Part shown: piece after piece, positions 54,601 through 64,000 of the stretch
Numbering within the stretch: position 1 is the first letter of the stretch
Layout of the letters: each line of letters opens with the position of its first letter
Assembly (NCBI GenBank): GCA_007922305.1
Contig: ML677326.1
Span: forward strand, 56,786,785 to 56,850,784
Length of the DNA: 64,000 nt
Reading direction: 5' to 3'
DNA from: Dermatemys mawii
Lineage: Eukaryota > Chordata > Testudines > Dermatemydidae
Translations under genes and position numbers: made by a program
Notes under the pieces: generated by a model
Databases searched by the model: none
Told to the model about the DNA's origin: nothing
The model's input: the letters and a program-made list of their open reading frames with translations, nothing else

Positions 54601-57570
54601 GAGTATGTTTTTGTTTCTTGGTGTTTTAATAAATGGATATGGGACCCTTCCAGTAAAATTTGTATGGATGCGCTATATAGAGTTAATGTTGTTTAATATT
54701 TTTGTCTGTATTGCATATTTTGTTTCTTCATCCTGTTCAAAATCTTTGTTTTGGTTATGCCTGGCTTTCTCTTCAAGGGGAAACCTATCCTGTGTGACAA
54801 GGTGTGAACGTCTCGAAATAGTTATTGGTTAACTTTTCTTAGGAGATTTCCAGGAGTTTGGAATTATCCAGTCCAATTATCAATTACACTGGGCTCTAGA
54901 GGGTAAACGTCTGCTATTGTAGAGTGTGGAAAATAAAATGGCCACTTATCCATTTACCTCAAGCAACTTGTGACTGCAGCACTCATTTTTTTTCTATTCT
55001 CAGAAGTTAAAGTATTGTGGAAATGTATTTTTACTTTTAGCAGTACTAAGAAAACCTATTCTTGTTTAAGTCACAGGTTCTCAGCTTTATATCAGCTGTT
55101 TATATCCACAAAAACCAGACATTTATGTAGTCTGAAAATTGCAACAGAATGAATCTTGCAAGTGCTTCCAAAAGGGCCTTAAGACTTTTTTCACATAATG
55201 CATTGCTAATGTTTGAAAAGGTGCTCTGAATATATCTAATCAGCTGAAAAGTTGAATTTTACTTTAAAATGTGAAATATGGGTTTATTTTGATATGAGAT
55301 CTTACTTGGTGTGTGTTTGTTTGCCCTTTGCACCTTATAAATGTGTGTGATTCTTTAGACTCTAAAGTTTAGAGAGTTCACATGCAAATACCACATTCAT
55401 TACTCATGCAGACATGCGAAGTACAGTTTCATAATCTTCAATACAGAAATTTTTGTTATGCATAAATACATTTTGATAAAAGGTCATAATTTGAGGAATA
55501 TTTAGAAATAAATAAACTCTCTTTGAAGTCACCTACATTTTTAATCTGCTGCTATAAATAAAAACAATTAAAGCTTAAAACAGTAAAACTTTTCACTGGA
55601 CTGCATATACCTGAAGCATTCAAGAGCACTGGAGCAGTTTTCTATACAGATGGTGTTCTTTTGTAAGAGAAACCACCTTTGTTCCATGTCACTGACTCAT
55701 TTCTTACAGGTGAGGTCACTTTGCTCTGCGTATGTTGTTCCTTTTTATAAAAGGGAAATGGATGCTGCACCCTTCACATTCCATTTCTCACAGTCCCCAA
55801 AAGAAGTTTAAAATGTGCATTAAAAGCTTTTTCAATAATTAAGGCCATTTTTTGTAGGTTCTGTGAATCATAAATTCACAGAAATTCTGTTTCGGGGGAA
55901 AAAAACCTTCAAGATTTTCAAATTGTTTAAACAAATGAAAGAAGATTGATCTTCTTGTTTGAGCATAGATGTAAGAACATCAGTATTGAATAATTTGAAA
56001 CAGCTCCCAGTTATTCCTCACTAAATACTAACTTTATTGTTTAAGTACACACATTATAAGATACCTTGTCCTATTTGCATCTGGTGTAGAAAAACTGAAA
56101 AGTTGAGACTTTTTTTTTTTAATCAAGAAAGTCAAAGGATAAAAGGTATTCAAAGAATATCGGATGGGTATCTAACCTGGCATAAGTAGGGCATAGCTGT
56201 TCTAGAAGCTTATTTTAAATAAACACAGTAAAGACATAGGTACTAAGACATGGTAATATGGTTCTGAGGTAGATGTAGCTTTTACACTGGGTCTTTGAGT
56301 GTGTGATTTAATAAAATAAAATCAGCTGGTGGGCATCTCTCTCTCTAAATTTTAATAAAAATTCCATATTGTTGCATGTCTTCTTTTTCTTTTCCTTGCA
56401 CACACAATTGGGTGATAGGTCTTTAGAGGACTCTGTGAATTCCTACCCATACTAGCATAGTTAAGCCATTTAAAAAAACCTTTTCAACTTAAAGCAAATT
56501 TTAAATGCATAAGCTTATTAAGTTAACAAGCCTTAGCCATGCTACAATGCTGTGGTACAGGAAAAGATGTTGACGCTGTAGACTGCCTTCTGGTAGTCCT
56601 TATGGTGATATTCTTCTTAAAATTTATCATTTTACCAGTGATAGCAATGGTGAAAGTTGCGGGATAGACAAGGTGTCAGTGATTTTTTTGTATCATTGTT
56701 TAGAGGAAATCTAGATGACAGAGTGGGTAAAAATGCTGGCAGTCACTGGTACCTTTTCCACACTAGCACTCCCATCACAGCTACTTCTCATGGTGCTGGA
56801 ATAGGGGAAAATATTAATGAAAACTTCGTGTAGATAAGGGGTTAAGGTTAGTAACAACTCAGCATGTTGTTAAAGATTATTGTGCTACAGAAAGATGAAA
56901 AAAATGAAATCTAGGATCTGTAGCCTAATCTGTAGTTTTAGGGTTAACCTTTATTTAGTATGTAGTGGTCTGAGAATGTTCAGCCCCAGACTGGCTACAA
57001 TATGAGGCTGTCATTAGAATGTGGACCTTGAGGAGCCCACAAGAAACAATTCAGTGCTTCATTTAGCAGTTTCATTTAAAAGACCAACAAGTTAAAGTTA
57101 ACTATAATTTAGCATCTTGTTAATAAGACAAACACAATCATGGACACTGCAATATAGCAAATCAAAGAGAGAGGATATAGAATGTCCAGTACTTGGATTA
57201 CTCAGATCATCCCGTGCGGAAACTCTGAAGTAGGAGGGTGATGAAGTCTCAAATATTAGTAAGTGGTCATCATTGTGGTGTGTCTCACAGCACACAGGCT
57301 AGGTAACATCTTTTATAATGCGTTACACTGATGCCTCCTGTATCTTATGCATATTCAAACCCTTTCTCTTTATCTGATCGTCCACACTGTTTTTGTTGAG
57401 CTCCCCCAATTTCTGTAAGTTGATTGCTTACGTCCAATTTATTAGCATTTACATCAAATAATTGCCATGGTATTTGTGTGGTTAATAACTATAATTTTGG
57501 TTTACTTATTCTCTACGCTTATCCTAAAATACCAGTAACCTTTATTTGTAGTTTCACCCTTCATACCAAT
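54601..57570 (+). other. SH3RF1 intron 2, nothing recognised
   Basis: Three kilobases of AT-rich intronic DNA without identifiable repeats. The low density of recognisable transposons here compared with neighbouring stretches is the only notable property. Confidence 0.5.
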
Positions 57571-57572
57571 CA

Positions 57573-57618
57573 ATCAATCCTGGACGAAGTACTAGCGAGT
57601 ACTTTGTCCAGGATTGAT
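57573..57618. repeat. Near-perfect 46-bp hairpin
   Basis: A 21-bp arm beginning ATCAATCCTGGAC is repeated inverted, ending GTCCAGGATTGAT, around the 4-base loop AGCG. There is a single mismatch, which would be a G-U pair in RNA. It could be a small MITE remnant, a template-switch mutation or a regulatory hairpin. It is too short for a microRNA precursor by itself. Confidence 0.85.
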
Positions 57619-57650
57619 AGCAATACAATATTTCTTCAGTTAGGGCACTT

Positions 57651-57960
57651 AAGGGCTTGTCTTCACTACCGGGAGAACGATGCTGTTGCAGTCAATGCAG
57701 CGGGTGTCGATTTTAGTGGGTCTAGTGAAGGCCTGATAAATCAAGGGCTCAGTGCTCTTCGGTTGACCTCAATACTCCACCTCTCTGAGAAAGGTAAGAT
57801 AAGTCGACCAGAGAGCATCTCCTGTTGACTCAGCACAGTGAAGACACCGGGGTATGTCAGCCTAAGCTACGTCAACTCCAGCTACGTTATTCACGTAGCT
57901 GGAGTAGCGTAACTTAGATAGACTTACTCCAATAGCACAGGCAAACCCGAAGATCGCTCT
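57651..57960. mobile_element. MITE, relative of the element at 41424
   Basis: It starts AGGGCTTGTCTTCACTACCG. Toward the right, CTCCAGCTACGT (57876-57887) is perfectly inverted at 57893-57904 around TATTC. The blocks TACGTCAACTCCAGCTACG and TCGACCAGAGAGC are shared in style with the element at 41424-41720. The right terminal repeat is missing or degraded. It lies beside or inside the RTE relic that begins at about 57965. Confidence 0.65.
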
Positions 57961-57964
57961 TTTT

Positions 57965-59400
57965 TGGCAGTGCCACCTTTCCAGACTTATGGCATTTATT
58001 CTTTCACCCAAATTTTGTTACAGAAATTTGTTAACTGCTCAGTCAGAATTTCATCTCCAGCCTTTAGTATGTCTGCTCAAATTCTGTCAACCCCAGGAGA
58101 TTTCCCGTTTGAGACTTCTGATGTCGTCTTTAATTTTATTGGATATCACTGGTCCCTCTCATATTTTTAACTTAGTGGTATTTCTCTTGAACTGCAGATG
58201 ATCATTGGCTCTCGACAGTTCAATATGGAATGGAAATGTTATTTCCATCATCAGGCTTTTTATGCATTTTCAACATCTATCCATGAGAGTTCCTGATGGG
58301 TATCAGCTGTGTCTTATTCTTTCTGTGAGATATTTCACTATAACTGCTTCAAATTTCCCTTCTGTGTTGCTGCTTTTGACTTTGCAGCCTTCACCTGAAC
58401 TAGACATTTCTATCTTGCCTGCATCTATTTTTTATTTTTGTGCTTTTCTCTGTATCTTACATCTGCTTCTAAGTGCTTGTCTTGCCCTGTTAATTTTCTG
58501 TCTTTCCACTCATCGGTTGCTGTCCATGTTTCAGATGCAATCTATGAATCTTTCATCCTCTTCAGTAGTCCACTTTTTCCTCTGCTCTCTCTACCACCAT
58601 TGACCATCTTTCTTCCAGACTTTCATCAGTCTGGTGCTGTAAAACAGTGGCACAATTGCTAAATGCAATCTGGAATCTGATTTGCCCTTCTTTTCTTTGT
58701 CCTTTAACTTCTCTGTAGCTATAAGACTCTTTTTGTCTTATATCATGATCTTTTTGAGTTTGTTATAACATGGCATTGAACTCGCCTATCATCAGCTTGA
58801 TATTGTGGTTGGGCACATCATCCAATACTTACTACACTTGCATGTAGAATGTATGCTTTTCATTGCTGCCTTTGTTGGTACAATTTGGTTGGATTATTGT
58901 AGTATTTGACATGTCTTGTTTGCATCCTCGGTGATAGTATTCTATTGTTCTTTGGCTTCCAAGCCAAGAGAGTCTTTGCTGTGTGATATTATCCAGCATA
59001 ATTCCTATATCTCTTTTGTGCATTGTTCCGCCTGCTTATAAGATTGTAGCATCATCTTGCCGCTCTCTCTTCATCTGTCTCACTGATGCCAAGTATGTTT
59101 GGATAGTATTTTTTCATTTCTTAACGTGGTCTGTGCCAACTTTCTTGTACTATACAAAATATTTACATTCCACATGCCTATTCTTGTTACAGGCCTGATC
59201 ATCAGGATTCAGTGTGTAGAGACCTCATCTTCCTTTTAGTTTTCACTGTCATAGATGGTTTTGAGTCCCATTTTCATCTACTGTCTTCAAGTTTTGGTTT
59301 AACTGAATGTCTGTTACAGTAAGGTTTTATCTGAGTGGTAGCAAACCCAGCTGCAGAGCTGTCCTCTCTTATTCAGGCTTTGGACGCTACTGTTGCTAAC
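57965..59400 (-). mobile_element. RTE/BovB-like LINE relic (endonuclease and start of reverse transcriptase)
   Basis: On the - strand, around 59080-59110 the translation reads NILGISET, the start of an AP-type endonuclease. Around 58770-58870 it reads KHTFYMQV, then VLDDVPNHNIKLMIGEFNAM, the FYxxLQ and GDFNA motifs. Nearer 57990-58110 broken frames give DILKAGDEILTEQLTNF in the LKNGKxPGVDxI region of the reverse transcriptase. Multiple stops and frameshifts make it inactive. The + strand frames here (up to 132 codons) are shadows. Confidence 0.78.
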
Positions 59401-59684
59401 AGTGGCGGAGCTGGGATAGGCAACTTTAAATAATAATAATGTAATAAAGAAATAAAAATAATTTTAGCACCATTTTTACACTAGCATTAGGAGAGAGAAT
59501 TTGAATTTTTGGCACTTGAAGGCTCCATTCTGTGAATTAATCCACACAGGAAGACCTAACCCCTGCATTTGGGTGGAGCACTGCTGATTTCAGTGTGACT
59601 GCACATAGGTGCAGTAGGATCAGCTTGAAGGATTGGAACCTAAGTTTGGTTATATTAATAAATATTAGTGGTTCAAGCAGGGCT

Positions 59685-60558
59685 AATAGGACTTGGTCAA
59701 ATTCATGGTCCATTTTGGTCAATTTTACTGTCATAGGATTTTTAAAATCATAAATTTCATGATATCAGTTATTTAAATCTGAAATGTTACGGTGGTGTAA
59801 CTGTAGGGGTCCTGACTCAAAAAGGAGTTGTATGTGTTTGTGAAGTAGGGGTTGCAAGGTTATTGTAAGTGGTGTTACGGCTCTGATACCTTTACTTCTG
59901 CACTGCTACTGGTGTCAGTTGTTGGCTGGAAGTCCAGCTCTGAAGGTACAGCCGCTGCTAACAGCAGCGCAGAAGAAAGTGTGGCATGGTATGGTACCCT
60001 AGCCTATCTCCAGCTGTCCAGCTGTGAAAGCAGTGCAGCGGTAAAGGTGGCAATACTGTGACCCCTCCCCCCAAAATAACCTTGTGACCCTGCTACAACA
60101 CCCTTCTGGGTGAGGACCCCCAATTTGAGAAACGCTGGTCTCACCTGTGACATCTGTATAACAGGAGTAGGCAACCTATGGCATGCATGCCAAAGGCGGC
60201 ACGTGAGCTGATTTTCAGTGGCACTCACACTGCCTGGGTCCTGGCCATCAGTCCAGGGGGCTCTGCATTTTAATTTAATTTTAAATGAAGCTTCTTAAAC
60301 ATTTTAAAAACCTTATTTACTTTATATAAACAATAGTTTAGTTCTATATTATAGACATAGAAAGAGACCTTCTAAAAACGTTAAAATGTATTACTGGCAC
60401 ACGAAACTTTAAATCAGACTGAATAGATGAAGACTTGGCACACCACTTCTGAAAGGTTGCTGACCCCTGCTGTATAGTAGGGTAAAAGCACACAAAAGAC
60501 CAGATTTCACGGTTCATGATGCATTTTTCATTGCCATGAATTTGGTAGGGCCTTACTA
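59685..60558. mobile_element. Palindromic hAT-like non-autonomous element, copy 2, split by a MITE
   Basis: The left end AGGACTTGGTCAAATTCATGG and the right end GAATTTGGTAGGGCCTTA are inverted repeats. The GC-rich centre (59890-60070) matches the one at 25980-26270. A separate MITE with its own target duplication (60154-60477) interrupts the right half, so this element is the older of the two. Confidence 0.72.
60162..60469. mobile_element. Nested 308-bp hAT MITE with 8-bp target duplication
   Basis: The left end CAGGAGTAGGCAACCTATGG and the right end (reverse-complemented CAGGGGTCAGCAACCTTTCA) are inverted repeats. Flanks are CTGTATAA (60154-60161) and CTGTATAG (60470-60477). After removing it, the flanks join as the continuous sequence of the host element, as seen in the copy near 26330 (TTTGTATAGTGTAGGGTAAAAG). 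Confidence 0.88.
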
Positions 60559-60559
60559 A

Positions 60560-61755
60560 TACTAATATGGATATTATAACTGTTAGGCATACCTTACACT
60601 TTTAAAATATTTTTACATAGCAGTATTTCGTGGCCTTCTTTAACTTTGAAAATCAATTGCTAAAAAGAACATTTGGTAATAAGTCTGCCTTTGGCAATTT
60701 GAGCCATAGGAAATAAAGAACCAAATAGTACAAACCATGCTTTTAAAACAAATCCTAATGAATCGTTTCAGCAAATGTATTGATTATTTTTGGGGCAGCA
60801 GTTAGATATCTAATTGTATTGAAAAAGCAGCTTCATGCTTAAACAGATGACTATGCCCCGGGGCCTGCATATTTGCTGCAATCTCATTTAGAAATACCAT
60901 GGATTCTTTCCCTTTAAACATCATCTACTTTAAATGTTACTAGGTGCAGCTGGGAACAAAACATATTGGGCTTCATTTGCTGAAAATTTGGATCTTAGTA
61001 CTGGATTCCTACTGTTCACAAAGCTGGAATGTTAGTAGATCTTTGTAAGAGTTATTATTTAAGATAAGCTCAAAGCAAACTGGCTCTACTAATTTTCCAA
61101 CATTTTGAGAATAAATGTGTTTGCTTAAAAATACTAACTCAGTGTTCTTTCCCCATTTTTAATGTTGTGAAAAAGGTTTAGATAGATAAATGTCAACATT
61201 ATGAAACTTGGTAAAATATATATTTCTCCTTTAGTAAAAACCTATTTTATTTTAAGAATGACAAACCATCAAACCGCAGTTGCAGAGTTCAAGGAGTTCA
61301 AGTGGAAGTGTCATCAATAGCAGTGTGATACAGTAGGTATCAGTGTGATACAGTAGCTTTAGGTGCACTCTCAACCACCGCTGTTTATGTTGTGTGTTCA
61401 GCTGCTGCTGAAGTCATGATTTTCTTTTCATCTGCGACAGTTGAGTTTTATACAGGTAAATGAATACAGATATTTTAGTAGCAGTACTAAATAAATGATC
61501 TTTGCATTTGAAGTATACTAATTTTGATTTAAAAATAATTTGACTAATTTTTCTATTCAGCATGTTAGATTTAACTGGAAGCAATCCATCCAAGGGGGTC
61601 TTGTATAAATACCAATTGCATTTATATTTCTTCATAATTCATTGTCAAAGTATACGGTGGAAGTTGTATTACTGTTAAGCTAGAGGTGTTAATGATTTCC
61701 AGTAATTACAGACCTTTGTTAAGCACCCTTCATTTAGGGTAAAGGAAGGACAGTT
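60560..61755 (+). other. SH3RF1 intron 2, nothing recognised
   Basis: AT-rich. A 16-bp exact direct repeat (CAGTGTGATACAGTAG) occurs at 61321-61336 and 61341-61356. Confidence 0.5.
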
Positions 61756-61759
61756 AAAT

Positions 61760-62245
61760 GTCCTTTTTTGTAGCGATAGTTGGAACAATAGGAGCCACTG
61801 CCCAAGTCCCTCGCAAACATGGCAGGAGCCTGAGCAGAAGCTAAGCCAAGCTATGTGAACTGTGGGGTTTCCCTTAGTGGGTCATTGAAAATACAGGGCA
61901 TTAATTAGTTGCACCTGTGTCTATGTATCAGCAGGAGAAAGAGAGAAAAGGGACAGCGGACAGTGGGAGAAGAAGTTGTGAGCATAGCCCTGAGAGGGAG
62001 TAGAAACAGAGACCCTTAGGGCAAAGATTTGCTGGCAAGGCAGGCTTGGAAATTGTGAGCAAGGAAACTGCCTCCTCTTATTTGTTCCTTTTGTGTTCCG
62101 GGAAACAGGACTTCGTATACATCCTCTGTAAATAAGATTGCACCAAAGAATATACTTGACTCGTATAAATAATTTCTCCTTGTAATGGAAACGACCTGGA
62201 AAGTCCCTGGGTGACTTCTCACACCAAGGGACAGCAGAACTCGGA
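61760..62245 (+). repeat. Possible solo LTR
   Basis: A moderately GC-richer block with TATAAATAATTTC at about 62164, preceded by CATCCTCTGTAAATAAGATTG, and followed by GACCTGGAAAGTCCCTGGGT. The layout resembles the LTR of a reptilian retroelement, but no partner, primer site or target duplication was found. Confidence 0.35.
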
Positions 62246-62514
62246 GTTGTACTGAGATGTATGCATTTTTTTTCTTTTCATTGAATTAAGTGCTTTCAGA
62301 AGATGTCAGAATGATGCTAATAAAGAGAGAGATGTTCCGTATCTTATTTAAAATACCTGTTTTCTGTCTGTTTCTTTGTATTTGGTACAACTTGATTCAA
62401 GCAGTAGACTTTGCCTCTTTTGTGTATCTTGATAAGTTAGCAGAGGTTTTAAAACGAGTTACTTTTTGTAAACATTCTTCATGGCAATAATAATAATTAG
62501 CATTTATTACTTTT

Positions 62515-63391
62515 TCTTTACAGAAGGAAAGGGTTGCAAGTGCTTTCGAGGCTGGGATTAAAAATTCAAAATGATCTGGACCAACTGGAGAAATGGTCTG
62601 AAGTAAATAGGATAAAATTCAGTAAGGACAAATGCAAAGTACTCCAATTAGGAAGGAATAATCAGTTGCACATGTACAAAATGGGAAATAACTGCCTAGG
62701 ACGGAGTCCTGTGCAAAGGGGTCTGAGGGTCATAGTGGACCACAAGCAAAATATGAGTCAACAGTATAACGCTGTTGCAAATAAAGTGGTGGTCATTCTG
62801 GGATGTATTAGCAGAAGTGTTGTAAGGAAGACACAAGAAGTGATTTTTCAGCTCTACTCTGCGCTGATTAGACTTCATCTGGAGTATTGTGTCCAGTTCT
62901 GGGTGCCACATTTCAGGAAGGATGTGGACAAATGGGAGAGAATCCAGAGAAGAGCAACAAAAATGATTAAAGGTCTAGAAAACATGACCTATGAGGGGTT
63001 TGTTTAGTCTGGAAAAGAGAAGACTGGTGGCGGGGGGAGGAGGGTGTGTGTATGTTAACAGTTTTTAAGTACGTAAAAGGTTGTTACAAGGAGGAGGGAG
63101 AATTTTCTCTACCTCTGCGGACAGGACAAGAAGCAATTGGCTTAAATTTCAGCAAGGGAGGGTTAGGTTGGACATTAGGAAAAACTTCCTAACTGTCAGG
63201 GTAATTAAGCACTGGAACAAATTGCCTAGAGAGATTGTCAACCGCTATCATTGGAGGTTTTTAAGAACAGATTAGGCAAACAGCTGTCAGGAATTCTCTA
63301 GTTATTACGTAGTACTGTGTTGAGTGCAGGGGACTTGACTAGATGACCTATTGAGGTCCTTTCCGGTCCTGCACTTATGTGATTCTATGAT
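62515..63391 (+). mobile_element. CR1 LINE 3' end
   Basis: An open frame of 157 codons (62534-63007) encodes DLDQLEKWSEVNRIKFSKDK, then VLQLGRNN, VDHKQNMSQQYNAVANK, LEYCVQFWVPHFRKDVDKWE and RIQRRATKMIKG. This is the conserved last part of the CR1 reverse transcriptase. A second frame (63081-63275) gives FLTVRVIKHWNKLPREIV. It ends with the CR1 3' tail TTATGTGATTCTATGAT at about 63375-63391. It is 5' truncated, the usual fate of CR1 copies, and it is one of the least decayed elements in the window. Confidence 0.9.
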
Positions 63392-64000
63392 AGCATCTCT
63401 AGTGCCACTGCAACATAATGATTAATTTAGGTTAGCGTAAAGAAAAATAGATTCCATGAAGGATACACTATTCTAGAAAAGGCTTACCAAATTCCCTTAT
63501 ATTTCACTTATTAACTGTGAAATGTGCTTCACAGAGTGAAAGTTTAACCAGGAAATCAATAAAGTGAATAAAGTACTGGAAACAGGTCTTAAAAGTAGTC
63601 CATGTATATGAAGCAGGTTATTATACTGTTAAAATATGTATACCAGATCAGTAGATTGGGTTTAGCGAGAAAACATAAAACTTAAGTGACTAATTATAAG
63701 GAAGGGAGCAAATAACAGAAGTACTAGCAACTGTGGTTCTGGCCCCAGGGCATCCGTTGACTCTGGTTCCGATGAGAAAGATGCCAGTACTGACTGTTTC
63801 CACACTAACAGCTTACCAGCTGGCTATGTCTCTGCCTTTTTCTCCCGACCTCTCCCTTGATCCATGACTGCCAGGGCTACATCATTGTACTGTTGGCTGC
63901 ATGGGCTGCTGACCCTTTGGGTCCATTGGGACTGCACCCCAGTGTTCCCCTTGTGCAGTCTGTGGAAGCAGGGCTGTTGCTCGGATCAGACCAAGGGACC
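63392..64000 (+). other. SH3RF1: SH3RF1 intron 2, end of window
   Basis: AT-rich to about 63720, then a GC-richer stretch (GGCATCCGTTGACTCTGGTT and ATGGGCTGCTGACCCTTTGG) that could be the edge of a retroelement continuing outside the window. No SH3RF1 exon is present up to 64000. Confidence 0.45.

Noticed and set aside
58205..58603. 132-codon hydrophobic frame on the + strand
   Set aside because: It is the antisense shadow of the RTE-like LINE relic on the - strand.

Overview
The window is vertebrate nuclear DNA: small exons in long AT-rich introns, GT-AG splice sites, a CpG island, and about twenty recognisable transposon relics. The repeat mix (CR1, RTE/BovB-like, Penelope-like and DIRS-like elements, Ty3/Gypsy, a tRNA-derived SINE, many hAT-type elements with 8-bp target duplications) points to a reptile, most likely a turtle. 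That placement is inference from remembered repeat families, not from a search.

Two protein-coding genes lie on the + strand in the same orientation. (1) Positions 1-18519 hold the last twelve coding exons of NEK1, the NIMA-related ciliary and DNA-damage kinase: 576 C-terminal residues, reading frame intact across every junction. The N-terminal kinase domain lies upstream, outside the window. (2) SH3RF1 (POSH, a RING/SH3 E3 ligase and JNK scaffold) begins in the CpG island at about 42.1-43.6 kb. A non-coding first exon ends at 43153. The first coding exon (CDS 45375-45761) encodes the whole RING finger. The rest of SH3RF1 is beyond the window, which ends inside the next intron. NEK1 followed by SH3RF1 in tandem is the order I know from human chromosome 4.

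Layout: 0-18.5 kb NEK1 exons, with hAT, Harbinger and palindromic MITE insertions in the introns. 18.5-42 kb is the intergenic region, with CR1 fragments, a palindromic hAT-like element, two DIRS-like relics in opposite orientation, a G-rich repeat, a Penelope-like GIY-YIG relic, a Ty3/Gypsy fragment with its 3' LTR, two small hAT MITEs and a tRNA-SINE. 42-45.8 kb is the SH3RF1 promoter, exon 1, a C-rich minisatellite in intron 1, and exon 2 with a chain of overlapping upstream ORFs. 45.8-64 kb is SH3RF1 intron 2, with a 400-base assembly gap (48834-49233), more hAT and Tigger-like elements, an RTE relic and a CR1 3' end.

I found no evidence of an undescribed biological system. The most checkable oddities are a 35-base poly-G run where the polypyrimidine tract of the last NEK1 intron should be, a GC-AG intron in NEK1, the three overlapping uORFs before the SH3RF1 start codon, and a near-perfect 21-bp hairpin at 57573-57618.
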